Part shown: positions 36,949 to 45,995 of the stretch, piece after piece
Numbering within the stretch: position 1 is the stretch's first letter
Layout: each line of letters begins with the position of its first letter
Assembly: GCF_012933655.1 (NCBI RefSeq)
Contig: NZ_JABBJJ010000029.1
Location: forward strand, 1 to 61,503
Length of the DNA stretch: 61,503 nucleotides
Direction of reading: 5' to 3'
Source of the DNA: Pyxidicoccus fallax
GTDB lineage: Bacteria > Myxococcota > Myxococcia > Myxococcales > Myxococcaceae
Made by a program: the position numbers and the translations under genes
Notes under the pieces: generated by a model
What the model saw: the letters and a program-made list of their open reading frames with translations, nothing else
Database searches by the model: none
Told to the model about the DNA's origin: nothing

Positions 36949-38406
36949 ATGAGACGCCTTCTTGCACTCTCCTCCACCCTGTTCCTCACCCTGGGCTGCG
37001 GCAAGGACGATGACTCCACGCCGAAAGCCGAGTGTCAGCTTGAAGCCATCGACCTGTCATCCTGTCAGCGTTCCACGCTGGCCGACCTGCAGAAGGAGGG
37101 GGTCTGGCACCTCAACGTTCTGCTGGAAGACAAGACCGGGACCGCCACCTCCCTGCGTCTGGCGAGCGACGCGAGCGGCTCGAAGCTGCTCGGGCTCGAC
37201 GTGAAGGACCAGCAGGTCTCCGCGGACACCTTCTTCCTGGCCTCCGAGGCGGACAGCTCGGATGGGACGAAGATGCGCTTCGTCGCCGCGGGGTGTACGG
37301 CCAAGAGCCCCACGCAGCTGTCCGGCATCTTCCGGCGCTGCCGGAACGGGGCCACGGACCTGGAGGGCACCTTCGAGGCCACGCGCGTGACGCGCCGGGC
37401 CGGCGAGGAGGAGGCCTCGAAGCTGGAGCTCGTCGCGGAGCTGGCGCTGCCGCGCGGCAGCGCCACGGAGATGGCCGTGGCCAACGGCCGGGCCTACGTC
37501 ACCGCCGGCAGTGAGGGCCTCTTCATCTACGACGTGAGCACGCCCACGCAGCCCCGGAAGGTGGGGGAGCTGAGGCCCGCCAGCGACGTCTTCAAGGACG
37601 TGCTGGTGCATGGCCAGACGCTCTACGTGGCCACGCAGAACAACGGCATCGCGGTGTTCGACCTGACCAACCCGGACGAGCCCGCGCGCGTGCGCTCCAT
37701 TCCGGAGAAGCCGGTGGAGGTCAACGGGCTGGCCATCGACGGCAACCGGCTCTTCGCGGCGGCGCCGTCCCCGTACGCGGAGGTGCTCGTCTTCGACATC
37801 ACCTCGCCCACCGCGCCGACGCTCCAGACGCGCTACTACGTCTCGGGCACCACCCCCGAGTTGGGGGACCGTCCCATGGACGTCGCGGCGATGGACAACC
37901 GGCTGTACGTCAGCCACTGGACCTACGGGCTGACGGTGTTGGAGCTGAAGCCGACGGCGACGACGCTGTCGCTCGAGTACCTGGGCCGTTACGGCACCCG
38001 CACCTCGCGCACCGCGGCGGTGGGCGTGGTGGGCAGCCGGACGCTGGCCTTCGACGCGGGCGAGGACTGGGGCGCGCACCTGACCGTGCTGAACGTGACG
38101 AACCCCAAGGTCAGCGTGGATCAGGTCGGCGAGTTCCGCCTGCGGCCGGAGGTGTCCATCCGCTCGGTGACGCTGGTGGGCACGAAGCTGTACGTGAGCT
38201 ACTACCAGGACGGCCTGCGCGTGCTGGACGTGTCCGTGCCCGGCGAGCCCCGGCAGGTGGCCTACTACAACACGTGGCGTGAGTCCGACGTGGGCCGCGG
38301 TGTCACCTTCTTCGACGGGCTGAACACGGTCCGCGTGCCGGGAGACGGCTACATCTACGCGACGGAGACGGCGCGCGGGCTGATGATCTTCCGCGAGACG
38401 GAGTAG
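36949..38406 (+). CDS. LVIVD-repeat beta-propeller lipoprotein
   Basis: A 485-residue lipoprotein (lipobox TLGC, Cys17). After an N-terminal domain of about 150 residues, which has several Cys and is not recognised, come repeats of the LVIVD type: GLFIYDVSTPTQPRKVGEL, GIAVFDLTNPDEPARV, VLVFDITSPTAPTL, LTVLNVTNPKVSVDQV and LRVLDVSVPGEPRQVAYY. They form a surface-exposed beta-propeller, usually a binding scaffold. The ATG at 36949 begins the signal peptide; an in-frame ATG at 36937 is an alternative. The gene lies eleven bases before the EAL gene and may be co-transcribed with it. Confidence 0.82.
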   Translation: MRRLLALSSTLFLTLGCGKDDDSTPKAECQLEAIDLSSCQRSTLADLQKEGVWHLNVLLEDKTGTATSLRLASDASGSKLLGLDVKDQQVSADTFFLASEADSSDGTKMRFVAAGCTAKSPTQLSGIFRRCRNGATDLEGTFEATRVTRRAGEEEASKLELVAELALPRGSATEMAVANGRAYVTAGSEGLFIYDVSTPTQPRKVGELRPASDVFKDVLVHGQTLYVATQNNGIAVFDLTNPDEPARVRSIPEKPVEVNGLAIDGNRLFAAAPSPYAEVLVFDITSPTAPTLQTRYYVSGTTPELGDRPMDVAAMDNRLYVSHWTYGLTVLELKPTATTLSLEYLGRYGTRTSRTAAVGVVGSRTLAFDAGEDWGAHLTVLNVTNPKVSVDQVGEFRLRPEVSIRSVTLVGTKLYVSYYQDGLRVLDVSVPGEPRQVAYYNTWRESDVGRGVTFFDGLNTVRVPGDGYIYATETARGLMIFRETE

Positions 38407-38417
38407 GGGACACCTCC

Positions 38418-39512
38418 ATGACCGACACCACGACGCGGCTGTGCGGCCGGTGCCAGGAGCTGCCGGCGAAGCTGGAGGGCGCGGGACGGCTGTTCCTGTG
38501 GTGCCCCCTGGGGCACAGCTTCGGCAAGCTGGTGGCCTTCCTGCGGGAGACGGGGCGCGAGTATCAGGTGCGCCCCGAGGCACAGTGCGTCGTGGTGTGG
38601 GTGGCGGACGGGGATTTGGGGAAGCTGGCGGTGAGCGCGGTGGGCGCGCTGACGCAGGAGGAGGTGCGGGGCACGCGCGCGCTCTTCCTGGCCGGTGAAG
38701 CGGAGCCGGGGCTGGCGGACTACCCGCGCGTGGGCTCGCTGCAGCAGTTCTCGACGATGGCGCAGGCGGGGTGGCTGGTGGACATGCTGGGCGAGCAGCG
38801 GCTCACCTCGCACTTCCAGCCCATCGTCCATGCGCAGGACACGCGGCGCATCTTCGCCCACGAGGCGCTCCTGCGCGGCCGCGAGCGGGACGGCACCCTG
38901 GTGTCCCCGGGGCGGATGATGCAGACGGCGCGCGACGCGGACCTGCTGTTCCAGCTGGACTTGGCGGCGCGCACCACGGCCATCCGCGAGGCGGTGCGGC
39001 ACGAGCTGCGCACGCACCTGTTCATCAACTTCACGCCCACGGCCATCTACGACCCGGCGTACTGCCTGCGCTCGACGGTGTCGGCCATCAGCGACGCGGG
39101 GATTCCGCCGCAGAGCGTGGTGTTCGAAATCATCGAGTCGGACCGGGCGGCGGACGCGTACCACCTGAAGGGCATCATCAACTTCTACCGGCAGGCGGGC
39201 TTCAAGGTGGCGCTGGATGACCTGGGCGCGGGGTACTCGTCGCTGAACCTCATCCACCAGCTGCGGCCGGACATCATCAAGCTGGACATGGAGCTGGTGA
39301 GGGACGTGCACGTGGACCCGTACAAGGGGTCCATCGTGCAGAAGCTGCTGGAGATTGCGCGGCAGCTCGGCATCCAGACGGTGGCGGAGGGCATCGAGAC
39401 GCCCGAGGAGCTGCGCTGGGTGCGGGCGCACGGGGTGGACTACGTGCAGGGCTACCTCATCTCGCGTCCGCAGGGCGCGCCGGCGGAGGCGACACCGTAC
39501 TTCACGGGTTGA
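38418..39512 (+). CDS. EAL-domain c-di-GMP phosphodiesterase with zinc-ribbon-like N-terminus
   Basis: A 364-residue soluble protein. The N-terminus has CGRC (Cys9, Cys12) and CPLGH (Cys29, His33), a possible zinc site. An EAL domain fills about 125-360, with HEALLR (Glu149), INFTP, FEIIES, DDLGAGYSSL, IKLD, EGIET and VQGYL. All metal and catalytic residues of active EAL enzymes are present, so it should hydrolyse cyclic di-GMP. There is no GGDEF partner domain and no membrane segment. Its stop overlaps the end of the convergent coiled-coil gene by 11 bases. Confidence 0.88.
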   Translation: MTDTTTRLCGRCQELPAKLEGAGRLFLWCPLGHSFGKLVAFLRETGREYQVRPEAQCVVVWVADGDLGKLAVSAVGALTQEEVRGTRALFLAGEAEPGLADYPRVGSLQQFSTMAQAGWLVDMLGEQRLTSHFQPIVHAQDTRRIFAHEALLRGRERDGTLVSPGRMMQTARDADLLFQLDLAARTTAIREAVRHELRTHLFINFTPTAIYDPAYCLRSTVSAISDAGIPPQSVVFEIIESDRAADAYHLKGIINFYRQAGFKVALDDLGAGYSSLNLIHQLRPDIIKLDMELVRDVHVDPYKGSIVQKLLEIARQLGIQTVAEGIETPEELRWVRAHGVDYVQGYLISRPQGAPAEATPYFTG

Positions 39513-40737
39513 GGAGGACGTTGCCGGTGCCCTCGCGTTGGAGGCTGGCCTCGCGGGCGGCGCTCAGCTCGTAGCCGGCGTCCTGGAGGGCGCGGCGGGC
39601 GCCGTAGATGTCGCGGTTGTCGGCGGCTTCCAGGGCGTTGTTGATGAGGGCTCGGGCGCGCTCGGCGTGGACGACGACGGAGCCCTGGCCGTACTGGGCG
39701 GCGCTGGCGCGCACGTCGGCGAAGGCGCGGTCGGCGAGGCTGAGCGCGTTGCCCACGTCGAGCTCGCCGCTTTCGAGGGCCTGGTCCGCGGCGAGCATCC
39801 ACTGGCCGGCGGTCTGGATTTGGGCGAGGCGCCGCTGGCGGGCCCGCTCCACATCGACGGAGCGCTGACCGAAGGTGTCGAGCTGCTGCTGCACGGCCTG
39901 GTTGTTCCGGTCGAGCGTCTCGTCGCGCTCGCGGAGCTCGGTCTCGAGCTGCTGCACGCGCTCGCGGAGCTGGGCCAGTTCCTGCTGGGTGGGGGAGGGC
40001 TGCGCGGCGCCGGCCGCGCTCGCTCCGCCTCCGGTGCCAGCCGTGCCGGTGGTGCCGGCGCCGCCGGTGCCCGTGGAAGGCGCCGTGCCGGGCGCTCCCG
40101 TGTCACCCGGTGTCGAGCCGGCGCCAGTCCCTGGTGCCGTCCCCGTCGCGCCCGTTCCTCCGCTCGCGTCCTGCCCGGCCGGAGCGGGGGTGCCCGCCGT
40201 ACCCGCGCCGCCGGTGGCCTCCTGACCCGTCGTACCCGTGGCGGCTCCGGGCTGTGCGCCCGGGGTCGGGGGCGCCGTGCCCCCTCCGGCGGAGCCGGGC
40301 TGGGTCCCCGTCGGTCCGCTCGGCACGCCGGGCGGCGGGGTCTGGGACTCAGGGCCGGGGGCCGTCTCGGCGGGAGTGGGGCTGCCGCTGCCACCCATGG
40401 CCGCGTCTTCCCCGTCCAACGCCTCCATCGGCGGAGAGGGAACCGGCTGATACACCTGCGATGCCTCTTCCTGGGCGACCTGTCCCGAGGGGACGGGCGC
40501 CGACCCATCCGGAAGGGCAGGCCCCACGATGGTAGGGGAGGCGCCCTGGTCGAGCGGCTGCTGGACGATGTACCCGGGGGGAGGCCGCGAGCCTTCCGCA
40601 GTCCTGGCGGCCTCCTCATAGGCTTCTTCCAGCGCCTCCGCGGCAGGGTCCCGGGTGGACGGGTCCTCCGGGGGCGTCACATCCGACGTCTGTCCAAGGC
40701 TCAGGCCAGCAATGAGAGCAATCCACAGGCGGCGCAT
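39502..40737 (-). CDS. secreted Gly/Thr/Ala-rich coiled-coil protein
   Basis: A 411-residue protein with a short signal peptide (MRRLWIALIAGLSLGQ). Residues about 60-235 are low-complexity Gly/Thr/Ala/Pro repeats (many GTG and GAG steps), resembling a flexible or collagen-like stalk. Residues 240-300 are a coiled coil (QQELAQLRERVQQLETELRERDETL), and the rest is helical and Ala-rich (VVVHAERARALINNALEAADNRD), similar to envelope DUF4398-type helical domains. Function unknown; an envelope spacer is likely. The frame is open to 40863, but the ATG at 40737 begins the signal. Confidence 0.65.
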   Translation of the reverse strand: MRRLWIALIAGLSLGQTSDVTPPEDPSTRDPAAEALEEAYEEAARTAEGSRPPPGYIVQQPLDQGASPTIVGPALPDGSAPVPSGQVAQEEASQVYQPVPSPPMEALDGEDAAMGGSGSPTPAETAPGPESQTPPPGVPSGPTGTQPGSAGGGTAPPTPGAQPGAATGTTGQEATGGAGTAGTPAPAGQDASGGTGATGTAPGTGAGSTPGDTGAPGTAPSTGTGGAGTTGTAGTGGGASAAGAAQPSPTQQELAQLRERVQQLETELRERDETLDRNNQAVQQQLDTFGQRSVDVERARQRRLAQIQTAGQWMLAADQALESGELDVGNALSLADRAFADVRASAAQYGQGSVVVHAERARALINNALEAADNRDIYGARRALQDAGYELSAAREASLQREGTGNVLLNP

Positions 40738-40825
40738 ACCTGGAAGGTGTCCACCAGAGGATGTCCCATCATCGTCCCAGGAGGCACTCCGAGCCCCGGG
40801 CCGCTCGGACGGCAGCCGGGCGCCC

Positions 40826-42169
40826 TCAGCGTGACGAGCCCCCATCGGGAATGGAACGTCCATTCGCCAGCACCTCGCGCGCCGCGCGCTCCCCCGTCGC
40901 GATGGCGCCGTGCACCGTGCCTTCCTCGCCCTCGGTGTTCGTCGCCTCGCCCGCGAAGAACAGGGTGCCTTCCACGCTGGCGCCCAGTGCCTCCACGGCC
41001 TCCATCGCGCCCGCGGGAATCACGGCGTAGCCGCCCCGGGTGAACGGCTCGCGCTGCCAGTCCTGCACGCGCCAGTCCTCGAGCAGCTCATGCAGTGCCT
41101 GTCGAGGCAGCCGGAAGATGCGCGCGAGCGTCTCCACGGCGCGCTCCAGTACCTCCGTTTCCGGCAGCCCGGACAGCGCCTCCGCGCCCTGCCCACCGGC
41201 CCAGCCCACGAGGTGCCGGGACTCGTGCGGCGACAGCGTCCACCACGTAGGCACTGGCAGGGACGGAGCGTGGAAGTAGCCGAACCGCGCGGTGTCCTCG
41301 CGCTCGCTCCAGAAGGCGGTGCGGAAGCGCAGCAGCACCTTCACCAGCGGGCCCATCTCCAGCCGGCCCCATGCGCGCTCCTTCTCCGGCAGCCGGGGAA
41401 GGAAGCGCACCGCGCCGGGCTCCGGAGGACGGGCGCGCAGCACGCCCACGGGCAGCGTCACCACGGCCTGCTTCGCGCGCACCTGTCCCAGGGATACGCC
41501 CTGCCTGCCCCGGACGCGCACGCGCACCTCGCCGGGTGCCCAGCGAATCTCCTCCGCCACCGTGTTGAGCAGCAGCGCTCCGGGGCGCTCCAGCAGTGGC
41601 GCCGCCAGCGCGCGCAAGACGCGGTCATAGCCTTCCATGACCCGTGAAGGCGTGATGCCTCCCAGCGTCTCCGCGGCTTCTTCCATACGGGCGATGGCCA
41701 TCGTGCTCGCGGTGTCCGGGTTGGCCGCGTAGAAGCCCTCCACGTAGGAGCGGGCCATGGCCACCTGGAGCTGCGACCAGCGCTCGGCCCGAGCGCGCTC
41801 CTGAATCAGCTCGGCCACGGGCCGGTCCGGCGGCTTCGCGGAGGCGAGCGCCTCCATGAAGCGGAAGGCCTCCTCGCCGTCCCCGAAGCGCCCCTTCCAG
41901 GACAGCGCATGGATGTCATTGCACTCGCGCACCGTGAGGCGAGCCCGCCGGACGAGCTTCTTCAGCGAGTCCGGCTTGCCGTGGACGAACTCCGCCCCCA
42001 ATTCCAGCGGCACGTCGGTGACGGGGTCGTGGAGGGTGGCCACCCTGCCGCCGATGCGCTCCCGGGCTTCCAGCACGATGACGCGCAGACCCGCGCGGAG
42101 AAGCGGAGCGGCGGCGGCGAGCCCGGCGGCCCCCGCCCCCAGGATGACGACGTCCGAGGTGAGGTTCAT
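40826..42169 (-). CDS. flavin amine oxidase (monoamine oxidase family)
   Basis: A 447-residue flavoprotein: VVILGAGAAGLAAAAPLL (FAD binding) at the N-terminus, then LEARERIGGRVATL and LELGAEFVHG, and near the end TLFFAGEATNTEGEEGTVHGAIATGERAA, the C-terminal FAD contact of amine oxidases. It oxidises an amine to an imine with O2; substrate unknown. The ATG at 42169 has AGGTGAGG upstream and is preferred over a GTG at 42187. It lies 113 bases downstream of the OMP gene on the same strand, so it may or may not belong to that operon. Confidence 0.88.
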   Translation of the reverse strand: MNLTSDVVILGAGAAGLAAAAPLLRAGLRVIVLEARERIGGRVATLHDPVTDVPLELGAEFVHGKPDSLKKLVRRARLTVRECNDIHALSWKGRFGDGEEAFRFMEALASAKPPDRPVAELIQERARAERWSQLQVAMARSYVEGFYAANPDTASTMAIARMEEAAETLGGITPSRVMEGYDRVLRALAAPLLERPGALLLNTVAEEIRWAPGEVRVRVRGRQGVSLGQVRAKQAVVTLPVGVLRARPPEPGAVRFLPRLPEKERAWGRLEMGPLVKVLLRFRTAFWSEREDTARFGYFHAPSLPVPTWWTLSPHESRHLVGWAGGQGAEALSGLPETEVLERAVETLARIFRLPRQALHELLEDWRVQDWQREPFTRGGYAVIPAGAMEAVEALGASVEGTLFFAGEATNTEGEEGTVHGAIATGERAAREVLANGRSIPDGGSSR

Positions 42170-42282
42170 GGCCTCACCTGTAGTCACGCGCGCGGCGAGG
42201 CACAGCGCTGGATGCGGACGCCGTCACGCGCGAGACAGTCGAAACGCGAAGGGCCGAGCGGGGAACCCATCCCCCGCCCGCT

Positions 42283-43902
42283 TCAGAGCGCGATGCGCAG
42301 GCCCGCCCCCACCTCGAACGTGGGCGCGGCCACGGAGAAGCCCGGGATGTCCTGCCCGTTGACGGTGACATCCGGGATGGTGAAGCCGAGCCGGAACTCA
42401 CCGCCCTTGCGGCCGTAGTGCACGGCCCCGTACGCCTCCACCGTGAGGTAGGTGAGCGCCCGGTGCGTCATGTTGAGCCGGCTCACGAAGCTCCGGTCGG
42501 ACAGGTTGCCCAGCGTGAAGAGGTTGAAGGACGTGCGCTCCCACGAGCCCGGCTGATTCAGGAACAGGTACGCGGCGCCGTAGTGCCGGCCCAGGTACAG
42601 CGGCTGGAAGGCATTCTGGCTGAGCAGGTACGGGTAGCCGATGGAGCTCGTGTACCCCGTCGAGTTGTAGAAGTACTCCAAGCCCACGACGGCCAGGTCG
42701 TTCTCGCCGTACGCGAAGCTGTAGTTCGCGCCCGCCGTCACCTGGGGCGTGAGGCCGTCGGGGATGTACGACTCCACCTGGCCGCCATTCAGGAAGATGT
42801 CCTGCGGCGTGGTGCCCTCGGGCAGCCGGTACAGGGGCTGGTCCGTGCCCTCCTTGATGCCCACCTCGCCGTAGACGTCGATGGGGCCGAGCCCCGAGGA
42901 CAGGTCCAGGCCGAAGCGGGGCTTGCGGCCTCGCTGGGCCACGGCGCTGGCGCCCACCTCCGCCGGCCCCAGCACCACCTCGGCGCGCAGTGCACCACCG
43001 ATGCCGCTGAGCCGGTTCACCAGGTCACTCCCACCGGGCCGCGTGGGGGCGCCGCTGGGGTCGATGACCGCGCCCGCGTCGGTGCCCAGGTCGTCCATCA
43101 CGGCGATGCCGTAGAAGTTCCACCCCCGCGCCTCCCACGGCACGTGCACCTTCAGCATGGACACGCCGGTGCGCAGGTCCACGAAGGCCAGCGGGTTGCG
43201 CCGCTGGGGTGACAGGAAGTCGGTGGGGTTCCAGATCTGCCCCGTGCCCCACTTCACGTGCTGCTTGCCCACGGTGAGGAACACCGTGCGCTCGATGTCG
43301 AAGCGCAGCCACGCCTGGTCCAGGAGCACGCGCGGATTGGCCGGTGCGCCCTCCGCCTGCTGGGAGGAGAGGGTCGGGTCGTAGCTCAGCCGTCCCACCA
43401 CGTAGCCCCGCAGCCGGTCCGTGGGGCGTGCGTCGAAGAAGCCGTCCACCAGCGTGGGCGCGGAGAACGACGTGTTGCCGAAGGACACGCCCTCGTTCGC
43501 CGCCACCGCGCCGCGCAGGTAGAACTGCCCCCCAATCTTCAGCGGGTCGTCCACCGCCTCGTCCGAGTCGAACGCGCTGCGCGTCGCCGGGCCGGACAGC
43601 GCCTCCGTGTCCCGGTCGCTCGCTTCAGCGGACGAGGGCTGCCGCGTCGAAGAGTCGCTGGACGCGCCCGATTCACCGCCAAAGAGGGCGTCCTCGCTCG
43701 GGCGGTCCGAGGACGTCGGGTCCTCCGCGTCGGGCGGAGGCGTGGCCTCGGCGGGCTTCTCGGGCTCGCCGCCGAAGAGCGCGTTCTCGTCCGGCCGGTC
43801 TCCCGAGGAGGACTGCGAGGTCCCCGAGGACTGGCCGAGCGCGGGCGCGCCGACGAGGGCCGCGGACAGCGCCGCGGCCAGGGTGAGGGTGCGCGAGTTC
43901 AT
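42283..43902 (-). CDS. outer-membrane beta-barrel protein of the ABC operon
   Basis: A 539-residue exported protein (signal peptide 1-23). Residues 35-46 and 66-77 are near-identical acidic repeats, DRPDENALFGGE and DRPSEDALFGGE, in a disordered Ser/Pro-rich segment. From about residue 105 on, alternating strands with regular aromatics (GGQFYLRGAVAANEG, VVGRLSYDPTL, AGANYSFAYGENDLAVVGLEYFYN, FEVGAGLRIAL) indicate a porin-like barrel. The ATG overlaps the stop of the LolA-like gene (ATGA). As last gene of the regulator/ABC/LolA-like operon it is probably the outer-membrane end of the transport path. The ribosome site is weak, consistent with translational coupling. Confidence 0.8.
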   Translation of the reverse strand: MNSRTLTLAAALSAALVGAPALGQSSGTSQSSSGDRPDENALFGGEPEKPAEATPPPDAEDPTSSDRPSEDALFGGESGASSDSSTRQPSSAEASDRDTEALSGPATRSAFDSDEAVDDPLKIGGQFYLRGAVAANEGVSFGNTSFSAPTLVDGFFDARPTDRLRGYVVGRLSYDPTLSSQQAEGAPANPRVLLDQAWLRFDIERTVFLTVGKQHVKWGTGQIWNPTDFLSPQRRNPLAFVDLRTGVSMLKVHVPWEARGWNFYGIAVMDDLGTDAGAVIDPSGAPTRPGGSDLVNRLSGIGGALRAEVVLGPAEVGASAVAQRGRKPRFGLDLSSGLGPIDVYGEVGIKEGTDQPLYRLPEGTTPQDIFLNGGQVESYIPDGLTPQVTAGANYSFAYGENDLAVVGLEYFYNSTGYTSSIGYPYLLSQNAFQPLYLGRHYGAAYLFLNQPGSWERTSFNLFTLGNLSDRSFVSRLNMTHRALTYLTVEAYGAVHYGRKGGEFRLGFTIPDVTVNGQDIPGFSVAAPTFEVGAGLRIAL

Positions 43903-44681
43903 CGGCTCTTGCTCTCGAGCCACGCCTTGGTGAAGAGGTTGGCCTCCAGCGGGCGCAGGTCGATGGACTTGATGAGGACGGTGGTGGAGTTCGCCTTCTC
44001 CACCTCGTCGTAGATGCGAATCTCCTCGGGGTACCAGACGTCGGCGCCCTTGGACTCGCTGAAGAGCTTCTTCCAGCGCGGGTACAGCGCGGTGCGCATC
44101 TTCCGGCCGGACAGCGCGTACTCCTCGCGCTTGAGGACGTTGGCCGTCTCCTTGTCCACCCAGAGCTTGACGACGGGGTAGGCCACGTCCACGCCCGACT
44201 TCGCCTTGAGCGTCAGCATGTTCGCCGTGTACTTGCCCAGCTTCGCCTCGCCGTCGAAGGACGGGTCGTACTCCTCGGCCAGGCGGGACTCGTCGAAGTC
44301 GGCGCGGCGGCTGTCGGTGCCGGCGATGCGCTCGCGCTCCGTGCGCCGCTCCCACTTGCCCACGTTGGGGTCATAGCTCCAGAGGTTCTTGTCCAGCCGC
44401 AGGTAGCCCTTGCCGGCCTCCGCCTTCGGGCGGCTGAAGAGAATCATCAGCTTGTCGTCCGCGTCGCGCCGGTAGACGAACGCCTCGCGCACGGTGTCCG
44501 TCTTGTCCTTCTCCTTCTGCTCCAGATAGACGAGCGCCTTGTAGTCGCCGCCGTTGCGCTGCCGGTCGTCGATGGTCGCCAGCAGCTTCACCATCTCCGC
44601 CGTCTCCATCGCGAGCGCGGCCGGAGCGGACAGCAGCGCCGCGGCGAGCACCGCGGCGGACAGCACGTTCTTGAGAGTCAT
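43899..44681 (-). CDS. LolA-like outer-membrane lipoprotein-sorting domain protein
   Basis: A 260-residue periplasmic protein with signal peptide (LLSAPAALA). The body is a series of beta strands (ALVYLEQKEKDKTDTVREAFVYRRDADDKLMILFSRP, GYLRLDKNLWSYDPNVGKWERR, YPVVKLWVDKETANVLKREEY) as in the LolA/LolB-fold proteins often annotated as outer membrane lipoprotein-sorting protein. That half-barrel binds acyl chains. It lies eight bases after the second permease gene and overlaps the OMP gene. A shuttle for a lipidated substrate between the permeases and the barrel is inferred. Confidence 0.82.
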   Translation of the reverse strand: MTLKNVLSAAVLAAALLSAPAALAMETAEMVKLLATIDDRQRNGGDYKALVYLEQKEKDKTDTVREAFVYRRDADDKLMILFSRPKAEAGKGYLRLDKNLWSYDPNVGKWERRTERERIAGTDSRRADFDESRLAEEYDPSFDGEAKLGKYTANMLTLKAKSGVDVAYPVVKLWVDKETANVLKREEYALSGRKMRTALYPRWKKLFSESKGADVWYPEEIRIYDEVEKANSTTVLIKSIDLRPLEANLFTKAWLESKSR

Positions 44682-44689
44682 GGTGCGAA

Positions 44690-45991
44690 TCACCCGATGT
44701 GGTGCATCGCCGTCACCGGCTTCATCCGGGCGGCGAGGAAGGAGGGAATCAGCGAGATGGCCGTGGTGCAGGCGGTGATGAACAGCATGGCGCCCACCAC
44801 GGAGCCGGCGTTGACGGCCAGGTTCAGCTTCTCCGACATGATGAACACCGCCACCACCTCCGGGACGGAGATGTCCGCGGCGTTGATGCCCAGGCACACC
44901 GCCAGCCCGATGACGGCGCCCGCCAGCGTGCCGAGGAAGCCCAGCGTCAGCGCCTCGAAGACGAACATCGCCAGCACCCGCGTGCGCTGCATGCCGATGG
45001 CGCGCAGCGTGCCAATCTCCCGCGTGCGCTCCCGGATGGCGATCCACAGCGTGTTCATGATGCCCACGCAGATGATGACCAGCAGCACGAAGATGAGGAC
45101 GCCGGTGAGGCCGTTGAGCGCGGTGAGCGTCCAGTTGATGAACGAGATTTCGTCCTCCCAGTTGGTGATGTCGAGCTTCTGGCCCGTCCACCCCTCGCGG
45201 TTGACCACCTCGAACTTCATCCAGAACGCGCGCGGGTCGTTGTCCATCAGCTCGTGGCCGGCCGCCGCCAGCGTCTGGCGCAGCCGCGCCTGCACCGCGG
45301 GCACCTGGGCCACGTCCTTGAGGTACAGGTAGATGGCGCCCGTGGTGTCGTCCTTGAGCTGGTAGAGCGAGCGCAGGGTGGAGTTGGGGACGAAGATGTT
45401 GAAGTCGCTCATCAGCCCCACGTTGGCGGCGATGGCGGCCACCCGGACGTCCACCGTGTTGTTGGTGCCGCGCAGGGTGGGCGCCGAGAGCGTCACGGTG
45501 TCACCCACCTTGACCTCCAGCCGCTTCGCCTGCTTCTCGAAGAGGAGCACCGTGTCGCGCTCCTTCAAGCCGTCCAACGAGCCCTCCTTGATTTGGAGCA
45601 CCTTGCGGATGCCGGGCTCGGCCTCCACGTCGATGCCGCCCAGGCCCACCTGCGAGGAGCCCACCTCGCTGACGACCTTCACCCAGCCACGGCCGCGCTG
45701 GACGATGTAGTCCAATTCCGGCACGTCCTTGCGGACCTGCTCGATGACCTTCGGGTAGCCCGTCACCACCGGCGCGGACTGGCCGGCGGTGACCTTGTAG
45801 AAGCCGCCCACGTTGACGTGGCCGGTGGCCAGCGTGGTGGCCGAGCGCAGCATGGTGTCCTTCATCCCGGTGGACAGCCCCATCAGGACGACCAGCAGCG
45901 CGGTGACTCCGGCAATGGCCCCGCCGAGCAGCAGCGTGCGGCGGCGGTGCGTGCCGAGGTTGCGGAATGCGATGAGTAGGAGCTGGAGCAT
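44690..45991 (-). CDS. ABC transporter permease, FtsX/LolCE type (second)
   Basis: A 433-residue inner-membrane protein: one N-terminal transmembrane helix (RRTLLLGGAIAGVTALLVVLMGL), a periplasmic domain of about 240 residues, and three C-terminal helices with the FtsX-family cytoplasmic turn RTREIGTLRAIGMQRTRVLAMFVFEA. Length and plan match LolC/LolE and MacB-type permeases that work without full membrane passage of substrate. It starts four bases after the first permease ends and should form a heterodimer with it on the shared ATPase. Confidence 0.9.
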   Translation of the reverse strand: MLQLLLIAFRNLGTHRRRTLLLGGAIAGVTALLVVLMGLSTGMKDTMLRSATTLATGHVNVGGFYKVTAGQSAPVVTGYPKVIEQVRKDVPELDYIVQRGRGWVKVVSEVGSSQVGLGGIDVEAEPGIRKVLQIKEGSLDGLKERDTVLLFEKQAKRLEVKVGDTVTLSAPTLRGTNNTVDVRVAAIAANVGLMSDFNIFVPNSTLRSLYQLKDDTTGAIYLYLKDVAQVPAVQARLRQTLAAAGHELMDNDPRAFWMKFEVVNREGWTGQKLDITNWEDEISFINWTLTALNGLTGVLIFVLLVIICVGIMNTLWIAIRERTREIGTLRAIGMQRTRVLAMFVFEALTLGFLGTLAGAVIGLAVCLGINAADISVPEVVAVFIMSEKLNLAVNAGSVVGAMLFITACTTAISLIPSFLAARMKPVTAMHHIG

Positions 45992-45995
45992 GGGC

